From Fimbriiglobus ruber (lineage in GTDB: Bacteria > Planctomycetota > Planctomycetia > Gemmatales > Gemmataceae), in contig NZ_NIDE01000010.1 in assembly GCF_002197845.1 (NCBI RefSeq), positions 1 to 64,000 of the forward strand: a DNA stretch of 64,000 nt. Direction: 5' to 3'. Below are positions 58,238-64,000 of this stretch, piece after piece; the stretch's first letter is position 1; each line of letters opens with the position of its first letter. Under the pieces are notes generated by a model, which saw only the letters and a program-made list of their open reading frames with translations, did not search any database and was not told where the DNA came from. The position numbers and the translations under genes are program-made.

Positions 58238-59092
58238 GTGTCCCTGCTACGAAGTCGTGCAACAAATTCGGGTCAGCGGTTATATTGAGGATAGACCGCC
58301 CTTGTCGGAGGCATCCTCATGCGTGGTCGCAACCCCCGTTCGCTGACAATCTCGGCAGTGGATAAGCCGATCCTGGAGTTCGTCGCCCACAGTCGCCATT
58401 TGGCGTGGTTCCAGGTGCCGCATGCCCGTATCGTTCTGGCTGTTGCCGCCGGCGAGCGTGTGAGCGATCGGGCCAACCGCCGGGAGTGCGACCGGACCAC
58501 AATCTGGCGTGTCTGCCGACGCTACGAACACGGTGGCGTGGAGGAACTCCTGCGAGACGACGCACGCCAGGGACATCCGCTGGAGATCTCCCCCCCTTCA
58601 GCGTGCTCAGATCGTCGAACTTGCCTGCCGGGAACCCGTCGCCAAGGGATTGCACATTACCCACTGGTCCCGCGCGGACCTGGCTCGCCAAGCCATCCTG
58701 GACGGGATCGTTGAAACCATCAGCCCGTCCATGGTCCGCCGCATCCTGCAACAGGTGAATCTCCAACCGCACCGCACGCGCTACTGGCGAACAGCCCGTT
58801 TGGATGAGCGGTTCCAGGAACGAGCCGAGAAGGTGCTGTGGTGCTACGGCAACGCCGAGCGATTGGCCCGCGAAGACCTCTGGGTGGTCTGCACCGACGA
58901 GGTTCCCAATCTCCAGGTGTTGGAGCGGGAGCCGCTCCGTAGAGCCCGACCCGACCACATCGAGCAACACGAGTTCGAGTACACTCGGCACGGGACAGTC
59001 AATTTGCTGTTGTTTTTGGCGATCCACACGGGCCAGATGGACCTGACGGTCGTGGCGGCCAACAACGCGACACTGAGGTTCCCCAAGTTTGG
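58238..59092 (+). pseudogene. IS630-type transposase, frameshifted and truncated
   Basis: The coding part starts near 58319. The N-terminal frame carries the HTH (RTTIWRVCRRYEHGGVEELL). After a slip in the C run near 58590 the second frame reads LHITHWSRADLARQAI, ISPSMVRRILQQVNLQPHRT, VVCTDEVPNLQVLE (first Asp) and HGTVNLLLFLAIHTGQ. It ends at the left end of an IS3 element, before the second Asp and Glu region. The left IS boundary lies at a TA in the recombinase gene, the usual IS630/Tc1 target. Confidence 0.75.
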
Positions 59093-59137
59093 TGGAGACG
59101 AAGTTAACGGTGTAGACTCTGCTCAAGGAGTTCACCG

Positions 59138-59434
59138 ATGCCCCGTGCCCGAACGACGTACACGGCCGAGTACAAGCTCTCGGCGGTGAAGATGATCACC
59201 GACCAGAAGTTCTCCGTCGCCGAGGTCGCACGACGACTCGACGTCTCAGAGACCCTGCTCCGCGCCTGGCGCAAGGCCGTCCTCACCGGGGGCAACGCGG
59301 CTTTTCCCGGACACGGTAACCCGCCGCCGGCCGAGGACGAATTGCGTCGTCTCCGCGCCGAGAACACACGCCTCCGGGCCGAGCGGGACCTGTTAAAAAA
59401 AGCCCCCGCGTACTTCGCCAACCCGCCGAGTTGA
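59138..59434 (+). CDS. IS3 OrfA
   Basis: This 98-aa protein has a helix-turn-helix (SVAEVARRLDVSETLLRAW) followed by a leucine-zipper-like coiled coil (LRRLRAENTRLRAERDLLKK), the usual OrfA organisation. It binds the IS ends and can be fused to OrfB by programmed -1 frameshifting. A candidate slippery run, TTAAAAAAAG, occurs at 59394-59403, 30 nt before the OrfA stop. It overlaps orfB by 4 nt. Confidence 0.88.
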   Translation: MPRARTTYTAEYKLSAVKMITDQKFSVAEVARRLDVSETLLRAWRKAVLTGGNAAFPGHGNPPPAEDELRRLRAENTRLRAERDLLKKAPAYFANPPS

Positions 59435-60300
59435 CGTTCCGGTTCATCGCCGACCACACCGACGAATGGTCCGTTACCTGGATGTGCGAGGCGCTGGAGG
59501 TGTCGGCGTCCGGGTACCACGCCTGGGCCGCGCGTCCCGACAGTCCGACCCAGACGTGGCGTCAGGAGTTGGTCGACGTGATCGAGGAGATCCACGCCGA
59601 CGTGAAGCACCGATATGGGAGCCCGCGAATGACCGCTGCGTTGAACGCGCGGGGTCACGAGTGCTCGGAGAACACGGTGGCCGAACTCATGCGCCAGCAG
59701 GGGATCCGTGCGAAAGCTCCCCGGCGGTTCGTCCGCACGACGGACTCGAACCACCGGCTTCCGGTCGCGGAGAATATCCGCGACCGGGACTTCGCTCCCG
59801 CGGGACCGAATGAAAAGTGGTGTACGGATATTACCTACATCCCGACGCGTGAGGGGTGGCTGTATCTGGCGGTGGTCGAGGATCTGTTCAGCCGCAAGAT
59901 CGTGGGCTGGTCGATGGATCAGACGATGGAGAGCCGGTTGGTGGTTGACGCGCGCTCGATGGCGATTACTCGTCGGCGTCCCGATGCGGGTTTGTTGGCG
60001 CACTCGGATCGGGGGAGCCAGTACGCCAGCGAGCATTACCAGCGCGTGCTGAGTGAAGAAGGGATCGTGTGCAGCATGAGCGGCGTGGGCCAGTGCTGGG
60101 ACAACGCCCCGATGGAGTCGTTCTTCGGGCGCCTGAAGTGCGAAATCGCGTCGGGCGAGATGTTCGCGACCCGTGACCAGGCCCGGGCAGAGATCTTCGA
60201 GTACCTGGAAGTGTTCTACAACCGCGTCCGCTGGCACTCCTCGCTGGGGTTTGTTTCCCCCGATGAGTTTGAACGGTCGTACAACCTGAAACGCCGTTAA
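59431..60300 (+). CDS. IS3 OrfB transposase
   Basis: This 289-aa integrase-type transposase has HTH_21-like SPRMTAALNARGH, first Asp in KWCTDITYIPTREGWLYLAV, second Asp in LLAHSDRGSQYAS and Glu in QCWDNAPMESFFGRLKCE, and ends HSSLGFVSPDEFE. The frame is intact. It starts within the orfA stop (ATGA-type overlap), but is more likely made as an OrfAB fusion. It is unrelated in subgroup to the two interrupted IS3 genes. Its own DNAPMESFFGRLK site is not occupied by the recombinase element. Confidence 0.9.
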   Translation: MTFRFIADHTDEWSVTWMCEALEVSASGYHAWAARPDSPTQTWRQELVDVIEEIHADVKHRYGSPRMTAALNARGHECSENTVAELMRQQGIRAKAPRRFVRTTDSNHRLPVAENIRDRDFAPAGPNEKWCTDITYIPTREGWLYLAVVEDLFSRKIVGWSMDQTMESRLVVDARSMAITRRRPDAGLLAHSDRGSQYASEHYQRVLSEEGIVCSMSGVGQCWDNAPMESFFGRLKCEIASGEMFATRDQARAEIFEYLEVFYNRVRWHSSLGFVSPDEFERSYNLKRR

Positions 60301-60324
60301 CTTCGTGTCCACTTTTCTTGGGGA

Positions 60325-60457
60325 AGATCAGTTCGTCATCTGGGCGAATGCCGGCGAATGGGACCGCCTTCGCGAACTCCACCAACTCCCGCGAACGTGG
60401 GCGAATAAAGCCCGGCTGGCGGAACTGAGGACGCCGAACCCGCGGCCGGCGCGGTAG
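60325..60457 (+). pseudogene. Possible recombinase C-terminal remnant
   Basis: Reads QFVIWANAGEWDRLRELHQL followed by PRTWANKARLAELRTPNPRP and a TAG. This resembles the WxVWAxxxExxRLRxL end of the serine recombinases in this window, but is of another branch and on the plus strand. It lies directly against the right end of the IS3 element. Confidence 0.4.
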
Positions 60458-60525
60458 ACTTCGGGTGGCTCGACTCACGGTGGGTCGGGCCACCCCAGTT
60501 CCCTCTTTGAGGGCAGTATGGCTGA

Positions 60526-60915
60526 ATCATCGAACGGTGCTTCCAGGATCAGAAAAGCGAATTGGGATTGGACCAATTTGAGGGCCGACGTTACGTGGGC
60601 CTCAAACGCCACCTGATTGTGACCAACCTCAGTTATCTCTTCTTGGCACAGGTGCGGGAGGAGTAGGGGGAAAAAAATCCGGACCTGACGATGTGCCAAT
60701 TGCACACGGCGATGGCCGAGTTGATTCGTGCGGTGTGGCGTGAGGATGAGGCCGGGATCAGCCGCGTGATGGCGATAGTGGCGCAGAAAATCACCCGGGC
60801 GCAAGCGAGAATAGCTGCGGCTCGCAAAAGCCATACCAAAAAGACACGGGCAAGACTTCGCAAATTGGGAATCAAACTGACAAAACTACCGCGATGTACC
60901 TGGGAGCCGACCTAG
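60526..60915 (+). pseudogene. IS701-like transposase C-terminal fragment with nonsense codon
   Basis: The frame reads IIERCFQDQKSELGLDQFEG and RRYVGLKRHLIVTNLSYLFL, the Glu region of IS701/IS4-type transposases. An in-frame TAG then interrupts at 60664-60666, after which it continues NPDLTMCQLHTAMAELIRAV to a stop at 60915. The N-terminal part is absent. It is distinct from the IS701-like copy that follows. Confidence 0.65.
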
Positions 60916-60999
60916 CGCTGTAGAATTAGGTAGCGACCCTCTGCGCGTGATGGCTTTCGTCAGATCGATCGCAAAGTCCGAGCCTGTACAGGCTACTAA

Positions 61000-62366
61000 C
61001 AGTACAGCGCGTATTTTACGTAACACGTTTGTGCCGCCGCTTCTTATGAGATCGGGTGGCCTGCTTGTTTCGCCGCTGGTGGTATTGAATCACGTCGCTG
61101 GTATGCTGGATGGCCCCGGTTCCCCGTCGCCGCCGGAACAGGATCGCGCACCGGACGTTCAACGCCCGGCACACCTGCTCCATCGTCACGTCCGGGTTTT
61201 TCCCCCGGAGCCGCTCCGTGTGGGCGGCGACGAATCCGAGGACGACCACGGCCAGGGTCAGGTGCCGCATCAACCCCGTATCGTCCCGCCCCTCGTCGTG
61301 CATTAGTCCGACTTCCTGTTTGGCGACCCGGAACAAGTGCTCGACCGTCCACCGGCGGAAGGCGACGGCGAGAATCCGAGCCACCGGCTCGGCCGTGGCA
61401 TTCGTCAGGAAGTACTTGATCTCCCCGGTCGCGTCGTTGCGGGCGACCATCAGGGTGTGCTTGCGGTCGGCCACCCAGACGATGGCGGTGGCTACCCGCC
61501 AGACCGCCGGGTGGGTCGTCTGGCGGGTCAGCCGGTACACCCGCCCCCGCTCGGCGTGACCCCCGGTCAACCGCTCGTCGGCCCGCCGGGAGGGGCCGCC
61601 GGCCGTGTTCCGGACGGCGAAATGCGTCGGGATTTCACCCACGAATCGCTGCCCCATCGTCCCCAGCACGGTCCGGAGCGGAACGGCCGCCCGTACCCTT
61701 CGTCGAACGTCAGCCCGTCGAACGTGATCCCGTTCGTGTTCGCCCGGAAGAGTTGGTCGAGGGCCAGCCGCCACTTCGGGTGGTGCCGGACGGTGTCCGG
61801 GATGCCGGCCGCCTGACACCGCTCGCGGTCCGCGTCCCATGACTCCGGGAGGAACAGGTCGGCGTCCAACAGGGTACGAAAGGTGCCCTTGGTGACCCCC
61901 ACGTGGACGGTCACGATCCCGTTCTCGACCTTGCCCACGCACCCCAGGTACTGCCGCTGGACGCCTGGGGTGTGATCCCCCACTTCCGGCTGCTCGTCTC
62001 GTCAATCACCCCGACCGTCCCGACGGGATCGGCCGGGAGATCGGCCAGCGTGTCGGCCACGAACCGGTGCAACCGGATCCGGGCCGCGTCGAACGACCAC
62101 GCCGAGGTCGTCACGAACAATTGCAGCGTGCGGACCGTCGTCCCGCTCGCCAAAGCGATCGGCTCAATGGATTTGCGGGGTAGGTCGGATAACAGGCCCC
62201 GACAACACGTGTCGAAGTGGGCGGCCGTGCGGTCCTGCCGGAACACGTCCCGATACCCGCCCAGATACCGGGCGAACGCCGGACCGACGCCCACGATCTC
62301 CTGCTCCGTCATGCGAGTCCTCCTAAATCCTTCCCTCCCATCCTATTAAATTACTGCGCTGTACTG
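61000..62366 (-). mobile_element. IS701-like element
   Basis: About 1.37 kb with inverted ends: CAGTACAGCGC at 61000 and its complement at 62356-62366, extended outward by TAA/TTA. Flanks read CTAA on the left and TTAA on the right, near the YTAR targets of IS701. It holds one frameshifted transposase on the minus strand. Its right end interrupts an A+T-rich coding segment. Confidence 0.75.
61016..62312 (-). pseudogene. IS701-like transposase, frameshifted
   Basis: The N-terminal frame (62312-61911) reads VGVIDETSSRKWGIT, carrying the first catalytic Asp. The middle frame (61983 on) reads PGVQRQYLGCVGKVENG and NGITFDGLTFDEGYGR (second Asp region). The last frame reads IVWVADRKHTLMVARND and FRRWTVEHLFRVAKQEVGLM (Glu), ending in a basic tail. 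Frame changes fall near 61980 and 61690. DDE transposase; this copy is inactive unless another supplies enzyme. Confidence 0.8.
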
Positions 62367-62690
62367 TTAAGTAGTGGAGACTTCATCTATGGGACTAATC
62401 CACCTGACAAACATGGTGAGCGCCAATTTTTGACAAAAATTCGAGAGCTTTTTCCAAATCCTGATGGAACGGCTTGTATAATAATCGTGGAGCTGTTTAC
62501 TGAAAGAAAACCCTGTACAACATGCGATGATGTCTTGTCTGGAAGCGAGTTCTTACCCGGCGATAGGAAAGTGCCGGTTTGGTATCTCATTAATGATGGG
62601 AATCCACCCAATGTTTTGATCAAGCGGTATATTGCATTGGGTCTTGCGAAGCAGATTAGCACCGATGGGTTGAATTGGGAGCTTTTGTAA
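62367..62690 (+). pseudogene. Probable deaminase-fold toxin C-terminal fragment
   Basis: An open frame entering directly from the IS701 boundary reads SGDFIYGTNPPDKHGERQFL and CIIIVELFTERKPCTTCDDV, then VPVWYLINDGNPPNVLIKRY, to a TAA at 62690. The HGE and PCTTC motifs, about 35 residues apart, match the zinc-binding HxE...PCxxC pattern of the nucleic-acid/nucleotide deaminase superfamily as found at the C-terminal tips of polymorphic toxins. The segment is A+T-rich, unlike the rest of the window, which points to transfer. The N-terminal delivery part is missing: the IS cuts it off. Family placement is inference from motifs. Confidence 0.5.
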
Positions 62691-62749
62691 TGTACAGAGC
62701 AAAGTGAGATCAAGCATTATATCAAAGACGCAAAATAGGTTGTGATGCA

Positions 62750-63817
62750 ATGATAAATGAAATGAGCATTAGCAAACTGCGAAAATCTGGCAGTCCTACC
62801 AGCTCAATTGCATATCAATTGAATAAGATGGAAGCTAACTCTCTCGTATTCACGGGAGGCACAGAAAAACTATTTGTAGTTGATTCCATATCAAAGACAG
62901 CAGTTATCATCAGTCCAGGCTTGCCAAAATCAACGCCGTTGTCATTGACACAAGAATCAATCGAAAGTTATGCTGCGTCATCAACCACTGACCATGTGGC
63001 AATCTGGTTCCGTAACCGGGTGGGATTGCTGGATATTAATACCAACTCGAAGTACGAAGCTGTACTTGAAAATATAAGCAGCGACGGTTGGATAGAATTG
63101 CATTTTGTCAATCGATCGGGCACGATAGTGGCGAAAGAAGACAGGGGTGTTGAAGGCGTTGCTCGCGGCGATTGGTGCATAGTATGGAATCCCTCACAGA
63201 ATAGTGTTGGCAAATATTCAATGAATGTCGGTGATATCACTTTGTCAGTCGATGTTCGCCTTATCAAGAGCGATATTTTTTTGTATAGAACCGAGATAAT
63301 AACGCATGGCACTAAGCCTCACAGAAAGATCTTTTCGATTTCAAAAATTTCCTCAGCCGATCATGTTTTTGAAGTTGAAGTGTTCCAACCTCCAACGATA
63401 TCTCTCGATGGACAAATCGTTGCATATCGGGCAATTGAAATGCCAGGACAGATTTGTTTCTTTAATGTCACCACGGGACATATTTCAACTTTCGTCACGA
63501 TCGATTTTAGGCATTATATTGATTTTTCATTTTGTGATGACGGTCGGCTGCTTAACTTTACGTATCCCTTCACACCCCTTGTGGGATCAACGACGGCGGT
63601 TTACCCCCCGTCCTGGCCGCTTGAATCGCCTCGGTCAAAAATGCCAGCACGTTCCGCTCTTGCTGGCGACACGACGCGACCACCGTCAAAATCCGCTCGA
63701 CGAACCGGCTCCCGTTCGCACTCGCGGTGCCGTGACTCGTCTTCCGCCAGCACACGGCATGACGCAACGCCCGCTCGGCCGCGTTGTTCGTCGGTTCGAC
63801 GCCGGCCACCCGGGTAA
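62750..63817 (+). CDS. A+T-rich hypothetical protein, propeller-like, 3' truncated
   Basis: The frame starts at ATG 62750, 59 nt after the toxin fragment. Native sequence runs to about 63570 (about 273 codons), after which it reads into an IS66 end. Repeated strands resemble TolB/WD-type blades: SLVFTGGTEKLFVVDSISK, DHVAIWFRNRVGLLDINTNS, TISLDGQIVAYRAIE and GQICFFNVTTGHISTFVTID. No signal peptide. Base composition matches the toxin fragment and not the genome, so the two probably arrived together. It might be an accessory or immunity protein, but it is long for an immunity protein. I do not recognise a family. C-terminus lost to the IS. Confidence 0.55.
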   Translation: MINEMSISKLRKSGSPTSSIAYQLNKMEANSLVFTGGTEKLFVVDSISKTAVIISPGLPKSTPLSLTQESIESYAASSTTDHVAIWFRNRVGLLDINTNSKYEAVLENISSDGWIELHFVNRSGTIVAKEDRGVEGVARGDWCIVWNPSQNSVGKYSMNVGDITLSVDVRLIKSDIFLYRTEIITHGTKPHRKIFSISKISSADHVFEVEVFQPPTISLDGQIVAYRAIEMPGQICFFNVTTGHISTFVTIDFRHYIDFSFCDDGRLLNFTYPFTPLVGSTTAVYPPSWPLESPRSKMPARSALAGDTTRPPSKSARRTGSRSHSRCRDSSSASTRHDATPARPRCSSVRRRPPG

Positions 63818-64000
63818 ACGTCCACAAGGACGTCTCGACCGCCGTCAACTCCCGGCAGGTGGCCGCCGTCTTGGCGCAGCCGCACGCCATTCCGCGGGCC
63901 AGCAGGCGCAGGATCTCCGGCCGCACGAGCGGTTCGTACCGAGCCCGATAGCTGTCCCGCGTCAACGTCCCGTCCCGCACCCGCTGCCAGGGTTCGAACA
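63570..64000 (-). CDS. IS66-type transposase C-terminal part, runs off the window
   Basis: Reads RARYEPLVRPEILRLLARGM, TRVAGVEPTNNAAERALRHA (catalytic Glu), VCWRKTSHGTASANGSRFVE and RILTVVASCRQQERNVLAFL to a stop near 63570. This is the end of an IS66 TnpC-type transposase. The frame stays open to the window edge, so the gene continues beyond 64000. Its IS end truncates the A+T-rich gene. Different from the two other IS66 copies in the window. Confidence 0.85.
   Translation of the reverse strand, partial: FEPWQRVRDGTLTRDSYRARYEPLVRPEILRLLARGMACGCAKTAATCRELTAVETSLWTFTRVAGVEPTNNAAERALRHAVCWRKTSHGTASANGSRFVERILTVVASCRQQERNVLAFLTEAIQAARTGGKPPSLIPQGV

Larger units (their letters stand above)
59093..60311 (+). 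mobile_element. Intact IS3-family element
   Basis: About 1.2 kb with inverted ends: TGGAGACGAAGTTAACGG at 59093, and the complement of the right end TGGACACGAAGTTAACGG (one mismatch). It contains orfA and orfB overlapping by 4 nt. I could not find a clear target duplication. It is inserted in the IS630 remnant. Confidence 0.8.

Noticed and set aside
59093-60311. Target-site duplication of the intact IS3 element
   Set aside because: The 3-4 bp on each side do not match; the element boundaries rest on the inverted repeats only.

Overview
The window looks like chromosome from a G+C-rich planctomycete, most likely a member of the Gemmataceae (inference). The support is a set of families typical of that group: a PSD1 (DUF1549/DUF1553) cytochrome-type protein, a Tat-exported DUF1501 protein, periplasmic WD40 repeats, DUF4058, a ThuA protein with a Tat signal, and a kinase-receiver-HD-GYP fusion. 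They sit among dense IS debris.

Layout. 1-8.5 kb is accessory: a broken small lipoprotein, a DnaQ-like exonuclease, a decayed large serine recombinase, a decayed IS66, and an alpha/beta-hydrolase-like gene split by an intact ISKra4-family element. 8.5-18.3 kb is a minus-strand operon: PSD1, FAD monooxygenase, DUF1501, WD40 protein (the last split by a 2-nt deletion). 18.5-22.4 kb (plus) holds a VapBC-like toxin-antitoxin pair, then ThuA, HpcH/HpaI aldolase and isochorismatase-like genes. 22.7-24.7 kb holds IS remains. 24.7-30.4 kb holds speA (arginine decarboxylase), DUF4058 and the kinase-receiver-HD-GYP gene. 30.8-39.5 kb is a nested mobile-element region. 39.5-56 kb holds a Rieske oxygenase and an S49 peptidase (minus), then a plus-strand polyketide/PUFA-synthase-like lipid operon with an ABC exporter. 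57.4-64 kb is a second IS graveyard with an A+T-rich foreign segment that carries a probable toxin deaminase fragment.

Lipid operon (42.0-56.0 kb). A 2,513-aa synthase (two nitronate-monooxygenase/PfaD-like barrels, KS, AT, one ACP, KR) overlaps by 4 nt a protein with AT, double-hotdog dehydratase and a phosphopantetheinyl-transferase-like end. A free ACP, an alpha/beta hydrolase, an FtsX/DevC-like permease and a LolD/DevA-like ATPase follow. Together they could build, reduce, release and export a specialised acyl lipid. The architecture recalls PUFA synthases and the cyanobacterial Hgl/Dev heterocyst glycolipid system, but there is only one embedded ACP and no visible DevB-type adaptor. The product is unknown.

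Most unusual mobile signal. A 2.5-kb element at 30,978-33,476, carrying a small helper ORF and a 726-aa serine recombinase, has integrated into an IS3-family transposase gene just after the codons for the catalytic Glu motif. A second, truncated relative (57,881-58,237) sits at the equivalent codon of a different IS3 transposase. In three element ends a GACAAC/AACAAC motif begins the 41-nt stretch that ends at the crossover dinucleotide AA. This points to an element that parasitises IS3 transposase genes by recognising their conserved coding sequence.

Caveats. Many mobile genes and a few others carry frameshifts, often in G/C homopolymers. The 11-kb synthase region is uninterrupted, which argues for real decay, but sequencing error cannot be excluded. 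All functional calls come from reading motifs; no database search was run.
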